Shown: positions 56,002 to 63,735 of the stretch, piece by piece
How the letters are laid out: the number at the start of each line of letters is the position of its first letter
How positions within the stretch are numbered: position 1 is the stretch's first letter
NCBI RefSeq assembly: GCF_003589595.1
Contig: NW_020656077.1
Coordinates: forward strand, 4,523,538-4,587,537
Direction of reading: 5' to 3'
Source: Hyposmocoma kahamanoa
Lineage: Eukaryota; Arthropoda; Insecta; Lepidoptera; Cosmopterigidae
DNA: 64,000 bases
Notes under the pieces: generated by a model
What the model was told of the DNA's origin: nothing
The model's database searches: none
Seen by the model: the letters and a program-made list of their open reading frames with translations, nothing else
Program-made: the position numbers and the translations under genes

Positions 56002-58112
56002 TGTGTTTTTGTGTCGCGCGTGTGTGTGCTTGTATCTGCCTGCGTGTGTTTGTGTGTGTATGTATGTGCGGGTGTGCGTGTGTATATGCACGTATAAATA
56101 TATGGTATCCCCACAGATGCAAAACCTTGAGTCACACTATTGGATGAAGCATAGCTTCAGTATCCTCATAATTTAACTTTTGCAACCAGTTCGCCAACTT
56201 CTTTTCACATTCAAATTCATTTAAACCAAGGATGTTAAGTTCGCCATGCAATCTATTATATAGAAAACATCCCAGGAAGCAGAAGAATCCATGACTGAAT
56301 GCAGTTCTGAAACGGTCGCAAGAAGATAATAAGCAATGTCGTCTATTAGAGGCACTGTCATAGGGTGTGAGGGAATGTTGCTTCGACTATCGAAATATCT
56401 GTCGAACAATCAGGACCTGACAGTAAGCGTAAAGTTCACTTGTTGGAAACCGGTAGGGTTTGAAGCAGGCAACCTTTAGGATAACTCTATGTGCTCTCTC
56501 TCTACAAAGCAAATGATAAAATGAGGCAGATGATGCGAATTTTAATAACATTTTAGTGGATCGAACTTATAGAGAGGACGAATGTAAGAAGATTGAAGAA
56601 ACAGTACAGTTTTAGTAGCAGTGGAGCTCCTTGTGAATGACTTCGTCCAGGGCAGTACTGCCAACTTACCTATTTCTGTATGGGTAAGGGTACTGGCGAA
56701 AGTACTGGCACATGGGATTTGTCAACTTAGTATGTGTCAGGGTGACGGGCGTGGAGGCCAGACCCCTCAGATCTTTGCAATTTAAAGGACACACGTGTCG
56801 TGTAATACCAAGTACACGACTTGTTCGTGCCGTCACTTCGTATCATAACAAAAAACAGATTTAGAATGCGACTGTGAGTGGGCTAGTTGATAGGGGTCGA
56901 TCAAAGCGAACTCGCCACGACCTAATTGTGGACGTCCTATAGAAAGGCCAGGCTAAGAGTACCTTTAATAGACGAGCGTGTGTGAAAACACTGATGCGTG
57001 TTGATAAGACGAAAGATGTATGTCGGAATCGTAGCAATTGGAATACTGGGGTCTCAGCCTGCCCCGATGGGATTTGAATGTGTATATACACACCATCAAG
57101 GTATTTAAAAACATATTTGATTGCCCTATCAAAATTAAATAAAAATGTCTATATAAATTAATTACTAGTTTTTAAAATTATGAAATGTGCAACCAAAAAC
57201 CAACGGTGTTGAAAACAATTTAATTGAAAAAAACTTGATTATCAGTGATTGGGCAAAATGTGCTTGATCCCTAGATACTTTTGATGTGTGCAAGTAGCCT
57301 ATTTATACTAGGAAGTAAGACAATAATTGATAATAGTATGTACAATCACAGGCATATGGGACTTGTCAACTTATACCTCAGAGTGAAGGGTGCAGTGCCC
57401 CTCAAATCTTTGCGATTCAAACCTCTGAATGGCACTACAACTGCTATGGACAGGCGTGATTTATGTTACATTTGTAAACATTTCACACACTTATTTAGCT
57501 GTAGTTATTTTGAGTTCATTTTGGTTAATATTTATTTTGTTTTTTGTTTTCGAGTAGTCTGTTATACATCAATAGTGTTTGTTGCTTTTTAAAAAAATCT
57601 AAGAAAGTTATCGACTAAACTTAATTATTTGTAATTATTAAAAGCTTAAGGTTTTTTCCAAACCGGTCAAGCGTATGTCAAAATTCCTCAATCAATATTT
57701 TATACATACGCAATTTACGCGTGTGCATTTCAACGATTTCACACTTCTGTTGTTCTGTGCTTAGTAGTGAGGAATGGGTAACATGCAAAATGATGTTGTC
57801 CTACTTTGCAATAGAAACTACATCAATATGGCGTAAGCCAGGGTTGCAATATTTCATTTTGAAACGTTTGATGATCAAAAATGCAAAGCCATTATAAAAA
57901 TATCCCATTGATTGATTCAGCAGCTGAATAATGAAGGAAAATAAAGAGATTTGTTATTTTATGCGAACTCTTTTTGGAATTGCAGAAGCCTTCAGAGCGC
58001 CCATGTTCCGCGGCGGAGCAGACAAGAATGGTTTCTCTATGGGCGTGTACAATAACTTCAAAGAGGTTTTCGGCAACAGTCCGAACCTTTGGATGGTACC
58101 AGTATTTACCAG
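31141..58112 (+). CDS. Zdhhc15: DHHC palmitoyltransferase, ZDHHC2/15/20 group (6 exons seen, 3' end outside window)
   Basis: A membrane enzyme that transfers palmitate from palmitoyl-CoA to protein cysteines, usually at Golgi or plasma membrane. Exons: 31141-31315, 31403-31524, 33057-33163, 36911-37148, 50284-50422 and 57986-58112; about 302 residues are visible and the last phase is open. TM1 is at about 36-57, TM2 68-88, TM3 186-208 and TM4 227-250. The zinc-binding cysteine-rich domain (144-180) contains [11 protein letters not shown] and DHHC at 169-172, with Cys172 as the acyl carrier. TTLE (258-261) is the conserved TTxE motif, and DKNGFSMG follows. The N-terminus has a Cys cluster (19-29) that could be self-palmitoylated. 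The pre-TM1 segment, WSYYAYV and the exon order fit ZDHHC15/ZDHHC2 best; which paralogue is uncertain. The C-terminal tail lies beyond 58112 and was not found before 64000. Confidence 0.93.
31316..31402 (+). other. 87 bp intron 1 without in-frame stop
   Basis: A short intron with GTGAGT donor and TTGTTGCAG acceptor. Its length is a multiple of three and it has no stop in the exon frame, so retention would add 29 residues in the loop between TM1 and TM2. Homology to other ZDHHC15-like proteins supports removal as the normal form. Confidence 0.75.
31403..31524 (+). CDS. Zdhhc15: DHHC gene exon 2
   Basis: Encodes the short loop and TM2 ([18 protein letters not shown]), ending VPDK in phase 0 at AAG|GTAATC. 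Confidence 0.92.
31525..33056. other. DHHC gene intron 2
   Basis: 1.5 kb of AT-rich non-coding sequence. No repeat family or gene is recognised. Confidence 0.5.
33057..33163 (+). CDS. Zdhhc15: DHHC gene exon 3
   Basis: Encodes the charged cytosolic linker between TM2 and the zinc domain ([12 protein letters not shown] to DLPIVTR). Its sequence is less conserved in the family. The phase 2 end AAG|GTAAAT joins exon 4 with one base. Confidence 0.88.
33389..33690 (-). mobile_element. Retroposon family R, longest copy
   Basis: The most complete member here. In its own orientation it starts near AGTAGCAGTCGAGCTCCTTG, passes CCAGGGAAGTACTGCCACCG, and ends with the DHHC-intron-side A/T tail. It lies antisense in intron 3 of the DHHC gene. 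Confidence 0.75.
34266..34365. repeat. Inverted repeat, 20 bp perfect arms
   Basis: Arms 34266-34285 and 34346-34365 (TACAATTATATTATTAGTAC and its complement) are perfect. The 60 bp between them contains further internal repeats of ATAATTGATACTC. Confidence 0.7.
34411..34561. repeat. Imperfect inverted repeat, MITE-like
   Basis: CTAATTTCGGTGG at the left and CCACCGAAATTAG at the right are the outer arms; complementarity continues loosely inward for about 60 bp on each side. Confidence 0.65.
35075..35330 (+). mobile_element. Retroposon family R copy
   Basis: A nearly full-length sense copy in DHHC intron 3 with AGTAGCAGTAGAGTC at the 5' end, TGGGACTTGTCGAC in the middle and CTTGGTACCATAAAAG at the tail. 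Confidence 0.7.
35960..36375. mobile_element. TIR element with internal repeats, TGA target duplication
   Basis: Ends read GGGCGCGTTCCCATTATGTC and the complement of GGGCGCGATCCCATTATGTC. TGA lies outside both (35957-35959 and 36376-36378). The interior repeats motifs such as CGTTTTATTTATCGT and CGACTGTCGT several times. 416 bp, no coding capacity. The termini resemble the Harbinger-like group, but TGA is not the canonical TWA. Confidence 0.75.
36911..37148 (+). CDS. Zdhhc15: DHHC gene exon 4 (catalytic zinc domain, TM3)
   Basis: Encodes [38 protein letters not shown] and TM3 ([15 protein letters not shown]). All zinc-binding Cys/His positions and the catalytic Cys172 are present. It is strongly GC-richer than the flanking introns. 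The donor is AAG|GTAGAG. Confidence 0.96.
37748..37944. mobile_element. Family G foldback MITE
   Basis: GGAGTCACCACACTTATCGA at the left pairs with the complement of GGACTCGCCACACTTATTCA at the right. Complementarity continues inward through an ACCGGTCA block and a TGTCCATG block. The same ends occur at 43524-43673 and 60242-60453, and as fragments at 50196 and 62030. Confidence 0.75.
40345..40396. mobile_element. Fragment of the 940-1121 MITE family
   Basis: Contains CTCAAGTCCTGACTTGAG and TTGAGTAGAGTTCTGGAATA, matching the right half of the element at 940-1121. TAAG follows, as at the intact end. Confidence 0.65.
42076..42270 (+). mobile_element. tRNA-headed SINE, family S1
   Basis: AACTGCCTCTGTCGCCGAAC opens the tRNA-like head, and GGGTTCGATTCCCAG is the B box. 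The body matches the copy at 62949. Its 3' tail is degraded. Confidence 0.8.
43062..43262 (+). mobile_element. tRNA-headed SINE, family S2
   Basis: The head TTGGTTGCCCAACGATTTGC with B box GGGTTCGATTCCCGG differs from S1. The body (CCAGGTTCTCATAGCAC, GGCGTGTTTGTCTGGCAC) ends in an ATT-rich tail. Related diverged copies appear at 46150 and perhaps 46488. Confidence 0.7.
43524..43673. mobile_element. Family G foldback MITE
   Basis: The right end GTCGATAAATGTGGTGACTC matches the family end of 37748-37944 (in complement). The left end with CTTATTAACGCAGTATCGGC and GCTTGAGCCGG is degenerate. Confidence 0.65.
44604..44645 (+). CDS. Candidate 42-nt in-frame cassette exon of the DHHC gene
   Basis: ATTCCACAG precedes and GTATAT follows a 42-nt open segment encoding [14 protein letters not shown]. 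Exon 4 ends and exon 5 begins in phase 0, so inclusion would keep the frame and lengthen the loop between TM3 and TM4 by 14 residues, mostly acidic. The segment is GC-richer than its surroundings. Family members skip this position (YWR-GEL type junction), so it could be only an optional exon. It also contains an ATG. It may be a chance arrangement. Confidence 0.3.
45531..45890. repeat. ~360 bp duplicated block, copy 1
   Basis: Shares ordered blocks with 47352-47725: TTGAGCTTTGCTATAATGG, ATTACATATTTAATTACC, CCCACACCACCGAATG, TTTTTGGAATATACGGA, and TTTCTGGTTATATAC. The copies differ by several indels. Confidence 0.8.
46150..46330 (-). mobile_element. SINE-like copy, family S2 (diverged)
   Basis: In reverse orientation it shows a B-box-like CCCGGGTTCGATTATG and a body ending in TGGTTGCCTGACACGC plus an ATT-rich tail, parallel to the S2 copy at 43062. 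Confidence 0.55.
46488..46720 (+). mobile_element. Possible diverged SINE-like retroposon
   Basis: GAGGTCCCGGATTTGAT and GCATATTCAATGTAGAAACTT suggest a degraded relative of family S2, interrupted by a TG repeat. The assignment is tentative. Confidence 0.35.
46738..46965 (-). mobile_element. tRNA-headed SINE, family S1
   Basis: A full-length antisense copy. The tail is a clean (ATTT)n run, and the head reads AACTGCCTCCGTGGCCGAAC with B box GGTTCGATTCCCGG. The regular tail suggests a fairly young insertion. Confidence 0.85.
47217..47350 (+). mobile_element. Truncated TIR repeat family T copy
   Basis: Contains GAGGAGGTTCTCAATTCGAC and GTGAACCGATTTCGATTATT, the left part of family T as at 53111. 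It ends directly before the second copy of the duplicated block. Confidence 0.6.
47352..47725. repeat. ~360 bp duplicated block, copy 2
   Basis: The partner of 45531-45890. It lacks the segment around GTAATTAGATGTGTTGC and has an extra ~30 bp (GGCCCATTTGCCTGATGAG) near its end. Confidence 0.8.
48010..49320 (-). pseudogene. 5'-truncated non-LTR retrotransposon, reverse transcriptase relic
   Basis: The minus frame encodes the reverse transcriptase core of a Jockey/CR1-like [21 protein letters not shown], then VFADDTN (the catalytic FADD box), then [12 protein letters not shown], and a C-terminal [10 protein letters not shown]. One in-frame TGA (48993-48995) and a frameshift near 48475 break it. 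The 3' end has a long A/T-rich UTR and an (AAAT)n tail at about 48010-48030. The 5' end is cut at about 49320, so most of ORF2 and all of ORF1 are missing. It is antisense to the DHHC gene. Confidence 0.85.
50196..50238. mobile_element. Family G MITE end fragment beside exon 5
   Basis: GACCGGCTCAAGCC and AAGTGTGGTAACCCCC match the family G terminus. It ends only ~45 bp before the acceptor of exon 5, so it overlaps the region where the branch point should lie. Confidence 0.6.
50284..50422 (+). CDS. Zdhhc15: DHHC gene exon 5
   Basis: Encodes [17 protein letters not shown]4 ([18 protein letters not shown]), YHCYLV and NNRTTL. The acceptor is GTTTCAG and the donor TTTAG|GTTGGT, phase 1. Confidence 0.95.
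53111..53527 (+). mobile_element. TIR repeat family T, complete copy (~417 bp)
   Basis: Starts AACCGACTTCAAAA and ends TTTTGAGGTCGGTT, an inverted pair of 14 bp with one mismatch. Between are GGAGGAGGTTCTCAATTCG, GAACCGATTTT (twice, in two contexts) and ATTCCACGTAC. No transposase. It is the only copy here with both ends, so it defines the family. Flanking T-runs hide any target duplication. Confidence 0.7.
53885..54310 (-). pseudogene. LINE reverse transcriptase C-terminal relic
   Basis: Reads [34 protein letters not shown] and FCNKIPEHI, the conserved C-terminal tail of Jockey/CR1-like ORF2 proteins; a shifted frame continues with [14 protein letters not shown]. Strongly truncated at its 5' side, where a family T copy follows. 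Confidence 0.7.
54327..54430 (+). mobile_element. Truncated TIR repeat family T copy
   Basis: Begins AACCGACTTCAAAAAAAGGA and follows the family for about 100 bp, then diverges. The other end is absent. It abuts the LINE relic. Confidence 0.65.
54570..54613. repeat. Perfect hairpin, 20 bp arms and 4 bp loop
   Basis: ACCCATTAGTTTTCATAGGG pairs perfectly with 54594-54613 around GTAA. Confidence 0.85.
55959..56005. repeat. (GCGT)n microsatellite
   Basis: About eleven GCGT units, followed by an imperfect GT-rich tract to ~56095. Alternating purine-pyrimidine sequence of this kind can adopt Z-DNA. Open frames across it are artefacts. Confidence 0.95.
56612..56852 (+). mobile_element. Retroposon family R copy
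   Basis: A sense copy with AGTAGCAGTGGAGCTCCTTG at the 5' end, CCAGGGCAGTACTGCCAAC, CAGATCTTTGCAATTTAAAG, and an A-rich tail. It lacks part of the middle compared with 33389-33690. Confidence 0.75.
57345..57465 (+). mobile_element. Retroposon family R fragment
   Basis: Contains CATATGGGACTTGTCAACTT and CAAATCTTTGCGATTCAAAC, then TATGGACAGGCGTG. Both ends are missing. Confidence 0.65.
57986..58112 (+). CDS. Zdhhc15: DHHC gene exon 6 (last exon seen)
   Basis: Completes TTLE, then [27 protein letters not shown] and NLWMVPVFT, all family-typical. The donor ACCAG|GTATTT leaves phase 2, so at least one more exon must follow. A SLGDG-type continuation was not found by eye between 58113 and 64000. 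Confidence 0.94.
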
Positions 58113-58613
58113 GTATTTATTTATTTACTTCTCTTGATAAATATAGTTAACAGTAGAATCCCAATTAAATATATTTCTGAAGATTAATTTGTGATAAGCG
58201 ACAGGCTAGAATTGTCCGAATACTCGAAATGCTTAGTTTAATGTTATCTTGTACAGGTAATAAATAAACCAAATATATGAACTGATCACGTAACGCTGAA
58301 GTACGAAGTATTAACAAATCAAAAAGTAGAAATCTAGAACATATTTATAAAAACATTAAAATAGAGCACGTATGCAAAAACGAATACATGCATGGAAATA
58401 ACACATGTGTGCGTGCTTAGTGTGGTCCGGTGTGCATGTCTATTAAGATGTGTGAAAAAAAGAAGTGAATGACTTAACTTGTGTGCTTACTGTACAATAT
58501 ACGAAACAGTGTAGCGTGGTACACGGATCTACGTTTCCTGGTCGTCTTTTCTTTCATTGGTCCCGTTATCGAATGAACTGCCAATAATCTCAGAGCTTTC
58601 GTAAACGAATAAC

Positions 58614-58798
58614 GTATATATCGATGGGTCCTAAGTATAAGGGCCAAACTAACAATTTCATCATTTTCACTTTTTTGTGGAAAGTGCTTCATTTCATTAG
58701 AAATGAAATTTAATTATAAAATGAAGCATTTCCCACAAAAAAGTGAAAATGATCAAATTGTTAGTTTGGCCCCTATACTTAGGACCCATCGATATATT
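58614..58798. repeat. Long palindrome, ~80 bp arms
   Basis: The left arm (ATATCGATGGGTCCTAAG ... GTGCTTCATTT) and right arm (AAATGAAGCATTT ... CTTAGGACCCATCGATAT) are nearly perfect complements around ~20 bp. Because of this, similar short peptides are predicted on both strands; neither is a gene. A foldback MITE or palindromic duplication. Confidence 0.85.
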
Positions 58799-60241
58799 GT
58801 TTGTGAAAAAAAACGTGAATTTTATATAATAATGTATCTTAATTTTCTCTCTTTGTTTCAAGAGCATTGTCACAAAATGCTACGCCGCCGCTCCATACAT
58901 ATATGTATATATAATTATTCAGTAAAGTAGAGAGAGAATTGAAGCAGCTCTCTCTACCAATTGATATATTCCCTCGATAAAGAAAAACCAGAACGCTGTT
59001 ACAACCGCGAACTTTTGGTCACACAGTGTTTAATTTTTTTTACAAGGAATCGTAAACCGTGTACCTTCTCGTCGAGATTGCACCTTTACGTTACAATGAT
59101 ATTTAATTTAATTTTTGTTTCATAGCTGTAAAATTATAAAACTTTTTTTTTACAACAAGGTCAAATCCGATGATTAAGCTCAAATTTCACTAACGACAAA
59201 AAACAAGTTAAAATTAATTTTGTAGTATTTTTTATAAACATTAGAAACGTGTTCGTCACGTAGTTACCGTATATTACGCATTCCAGTAAATCGAATTAAA
59301 TTTTATTGTTATTGAGAGGGCAATCTTCTGTCTCTGTAATGGTAAGTACTATAGCTTGGAAAAGGACATGTAATTCACACGAGAAAGGGTGTCAGGAGTC
59401 TCTTTAAAATAAATACTTAAGACAGTTTCTACACTGGTATCCACAGAGATTTTCTCAAGTAGCCCTTAAAAACAGAGCACCAAAGTTCAATTTTCCATAA
59501 AAAACTGAAATTGTTGTATGAAATGCTTTCATTCCATAGCTAATTTTTCACCGTTAACGGGATATGAACTTGTACACGAAACGTTTATTGTATATTATTA
59601 TATATGTTTATCGTATATATATGTTTATCGTTGCAATATGCACCGAACAAAAACAAACGAAGTTTTCCTAGATTACTACTGCCGTTACTAACAGTATGGG
59701 AAGTCAAAATACCTTTATCCTATTTCAAAACATTTCTTCTTTATTTTGTTACAATTGGCCTTAGACACTACAATATGTATGCTGAAGTCTAAATATAAAT
59801 GAATGAATATACTATCCACGGCTCTGCGACACGGAGGCTACAATACTTTAAGTATTGTAGATAGGATATTTTGCTTCATAAAGACATTATTTTATTTTTT
59901 AAATAGGTATAATACTGTAATACTGCATCCAAAGATTTTAAAAGATTTGAACATAGTATCTAAAGGGGTCTACAAACCGAACCCGCCGACCGGGCGACAC
60001 AGCCCGGCCGGTGGCTTGTCGTCGGTGGCCTTTCTAATCTAATCCTATGATATGATCACCATTCGATTATACAATTTATTAAAAATTAAACCAGTATCGT
60101 ATTTTGACACCAGTGTATAAACTTTCTGTAAGTTTAGAAGGGATTTAAAAAAAATTACATGCTATTCTTGTCGACCTGTTACTAACTCTATCACATATTT
60201 GGAAGTTTGATTTCAATGGGCCAAGTCAATGACCGTGTAAG

Positions 60242-60453
60242 AGGGAGTTTTACCACAGTCATCGACCCAAAACCGACATGAGCATTAGGTCAGAAAAACC
60301 TTTGTGTCAAGCAATAAGAGTGAAAGAAAGTGGTGTGTTTCGCTTTGCCTCGAGTTGCCGAAGCGAAACGCACGTGTTGTTGCTCTTCTTGCATGTACAT
60401 AAAGTTTTTTGATCAGCTCAAGCCGATTCTGCGTCAGTAAGTGTGGTGTCTTC
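60242..60453. mobile_element. Family G foldback MITE
   Basis: AGGGAGTTTTACCACAGTCA at the left and AGTAAGTGTGGTGTCTTCC at the right match the family ends. Inner arms (GTGTGTTTCGCTT and GAAGCGAAACGCAC) are well conserved. Confidence 0.7.
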
Positions 60454-62029
60454 CTTGGTAATATAAAGATATGAGCATGAGAACATAATTATAGTAATAC
60501 GCTTGGATTTGTTCTGTCTACTACAAAAGGCTCTTACGTTAGAAGCATTTATTTTATGTATTTATTTTATATGCATATTTATTGACATGACTTCATGCAT
60601 TATGCAGTCATATACATGAGATACCTGACCCCCTAACAAGCCCAAACCGACCTTTGATTTTGTGACCCCTCTTACGAATTGAACAAAGAAAATTAACGCA
60701 ATTTCAACTTCATTTAGTAAGCGATACAGTGGAGTGTTGCTTATACAGTAGATGATAAACATATTTTTAAAAGCAATTCTAGATTTCGTCATTTAACATC
60801 CAAGTAAATTGGTCGAGCTGCTTATTGTATGGACTTCCAGTTACAATACCCGTGGTTCGATTTCACGAGTACTATTTTGTTTTAACGTTATATTTTTGAC
60901 TGCATTGTTTCACTTTTTAATGTTAACGTTGACAAATCACAATATTTGCTCACTACAAATTGCCTAAGGTGGGTGGATATTATTAATAAAGCGTAGGGTT
61001 ATGGATAGATCAACAAATCACGTAATCGCTCTGCAGTTTACATACGATCATGTCTTCTATGATTATGCATTGTTCCATTTTTCGTTCCTTGCTTTAATAT
61101 GTAGCACTTAACGGAATTATAAAATTAGAAATTATTGTCCTGTATAAACAAGACTTAGTCATTCCTTACACCTATTGAGATGTTAAAACAAATCAAATAC
61201 AATATTATACAGTCTTAGCCATGTCATAGCTAAATAATATTTTATTTTTAATGTGACTCAAACCATGATTGCCTCAACTTGCAAAGCAATCCTTATCCCG
61301 TTAGGCCACGACGGCCTTACTATAGCTGGTTGAAATTTGTATTCTGTATTTAAGTAAGAACTATACGTTAAAGATCAAATTGGCTTAAAAACCTTCTTAC
61401 AATGTCATTCACTAATGAGACGATCACGTAGTCGTACCAAAATAAATTTTACGGCTCACAGGTGAAAGATTTAGTTTGTTTAACAATTTTCTCCACACTT
61501 TTGTGCTCAGAACCAAAAGGTCAACAAAGTCGGCTTGGGGGATCAGGTATCTTGTGTATATAACTGTACGTAATTTTAAATATTATTGAACCTTAGAACA
61601 ATCAAATCCTGTCTATCTTTGACCGAGGACAACAAGGGTAACATTGATGTTAATAATTTCTATAGGTAATGTTTTTTACGATCTGTAATACTGTACTGTA
61701 TATACTACACATCGAGCTAGAAAAAGACGATAGGTTGATTTCGACTTTGTAGACCGTCGCGCAGCGTCTCTGTTTATTATACCTGTTAGACGTTGTTGTC
61801 GCTGATTTATCGGTCGTCGAAACGGCGCTTTACAAATCCGAAGGTAGCCGATAACGACCGATAATCTCTATCGATAATCTAAAGCTCGACGCGTAATATT
61901 TACGGCCTGATATTGGTAGATTATTTCTTTTGAAGTAAACAATATTCTTTAAAAAATTTCACGTAGTATTTTTTGACATAAACGTTTTTAAAACCTTTTA
62001 AACTTATTGCATGGTCATGATACTTTTTT

Positions 62030-62073
62030 GGCCGGCTCAAACCGGCTCCTGAGTCGAAGTGTAGGGACCCCGA
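62030..62073. mobile_element. Family G MITE end fragment
   Basis: GGCCGGCTCAAACCGGCTCC and GTCGAAGTGTAGGGACCCC are degenerate forms of the family G right end. The remainder is missing. Confidence 0.5.
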
Positions 62074-62675
62074 TGAGAGTAATTCGTCACCACGGTCACT
62101 AATGACCTTGACACGCCCTTCAGTGGCTTTCTTAAAATTGTATTGGTTCTGTCCTTTGAACTTAATACTTAAACTATAATAAATATACTGTAAATGGAGA
62201 CTGTATCATTGGTCAACAAGACCAAAGCAACGAACCGGTGCAGTAAAATCCTTTTCGGGAAATCCGGAATTCGAAAAAAGTAATTAATTAATATTTGGTG
62301 GCTTTAACCACTCCATGTCACTCCCTGTATCTACATGTAGACATTTATCTACTCATTTGGAACAGCCTGTTCCGACCTTTGGTGGTCACACACGCAATAT
62401 TTAATAATATATATAAATCACATATCTGATGCTTCCTGCCACTTAAACCAATTTTCATTTATATGTATTCATTTGTATTTAAACCATTTTATTTACACTT
62501 CCTCATTTCAACTCATATTGGGAGAAGCTGTTGTAGTTTGGTAAAGTGATTGTGACGTGACTTCATTTGATTTCAAGGGATTGGGTGCTTTAATAGCATG
62601 ACACGTTTATTTAACCAACAACAATGATCTCTTAGGGTGTTCGTAATTCTATTAGGATGTCTAGACACTGCGTAA

Positions 62676-63434
62676 GGGCTCGTGCAGCGTGCCGACGATA
62701 TGTCGCGACTGCGGTCGCATCGACTCGCAACGACTTCTAACGACGAAATACAGTGCAGCATGCGGACGACTAGCGACTTAACACTACCGACAACCGACCG
62801 ATAGCTTAGTGAATTTTCGAATAATTATCGTATCTACGGGAAAAATGGATATAGTATCAGAACTTTCTTATTGGGAAATTCTGTTTTACGGATCCGTGCC
62901 ATAGAAAGGATAAGAAGAAGGACATTTAACATTCAATTTATCAATTAAACTGCCTCTGTGGCCGAGTGGTTACCATGCCGGACTGCCACGCAGAGGTCCC
63001 AGGTTCGATTCCCGGGCCGGGAGAAATATTTGTATGGCCTACATTTATTTCTCTCGTGAGTTTGGGTGTAATTTGTGGTTGTCTATGTGTGTCCATGGCA
63101 CCCGCGACACAGGGTTTCAGTAGTGCGGGGCTATGTTGAGTGTGTGCGTTATTATTTATTATTATTATTCATCCAATTAATATTCTGCGGCGATTACGAA
63201 CTGCATCAATTAATCTATCTGGGTCCATTATTATAATTGTAATTACTTATGTAATAATGTTCCTATTACATTAATTAATTGACTTGCGACGACTGATCGC
63301 TGCAAGTCTCACGACCAATGGTCGCCGGTCGCGGGCACGCTGTATTAAGCCATTTAGTTCTACGTGTTAAAACAAGTCGCAGCGAGTCGGTGCGACCGCA
63401 GTCGCAAAATATCGCCGGCACGCTGCACGAGCCC
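62676..63434. mobile_element. Harbinger-like TIR element, TAA target duplication, with nested SINE
   Basis: Ends GGGCTCGTGCAGCGTGCCG and its complement are inverted and continue through GCGACTGCGGTCGCA. TAA flanks both (62673-62675 and 63435-63437). No transposase. If the nested SINE is removed the element is about 530 bp. Confidence 0.8.
62949..63171 (+). mobile_element. tRNA-headed SINE, family S1, full length with target duplication
   Basis: The reference copy. The head CTGCCTCTGTGGCCGAGTGG has an A-box-like TGGCCGAGTGG and B box GGTTCGATTCCC; the body has TTTGTATGGCCTACATTT and GGGGCTATGTTGAGTGTG, with an ATT-rich tail. CAATTAA flanks it (62942-62948 and 63174-63180). The head suggests descent from a tRNA; whether the promoter works is unknown. 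Confidence 0.9.
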
Positions 63435-63595
63435 TAACCTTTACCACTCTGATGTACAAATTGATTAAAGAACAATACTAGAAGAGCACGAACTAGAACG
63501 TCTTTCTTTGAGGGTAGATTAGCGGTTACCAATTGCCTGTTAAGATGAACAGTTATGCATATGAAATGATACTATTTTATCGGATCGAAATCTCA

Positions 63596-63735
63596 TATAT
63601 TTGTTTTTTCAAACAAACCAACGTTCAGGGCCCTTTGTGGGGTCTCATAATTAGTGATTTCACCGTTTAATCAGCCGTGACCATGGGACCTGTAAAGGGC
63701 CCGAAACGTTGGTTTGTTTGAAAGGAAACAAATAT
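63596..63735. repeat. Inverted repeat element, ~40 bp arms
   Basis: CAAACAAACCAACGTT..GGGCCC at the left and GGGCCCGAAACGTTGGTTTG at the right are inverted around ~70 bp. Likely a small MITE. Confidence 0.7.

Larger units (their letters stand above)
50423..57985. other. DHHC gene intron 5 (7.6 kb)
   Basis: Contains two family T copies, a LINE C-terminal relic, a perfect hairpin, a GCGT microsatellite and two family R copies, all listed. A small imperfect inverted repeat may lie at 51070-51215. From 51300 to 53100 nothing is recognised. The open frames near 55200 and 55507 have no convincing homology. Confidence 0.55.

Noticed and set aside
55887..56147. Cys/Val/Arg- and His/Thr-rich open frames on both strands
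   Set aside because: They come from the GCGT microsatellite, which is open in several frames.
58474..58930. Two open frames, one per strand, sharing a KHFPQKSEN-type peptide
   Set aside because: The similarity is produced by the palindrome at 58614-58798. There is no homology or coding signal.
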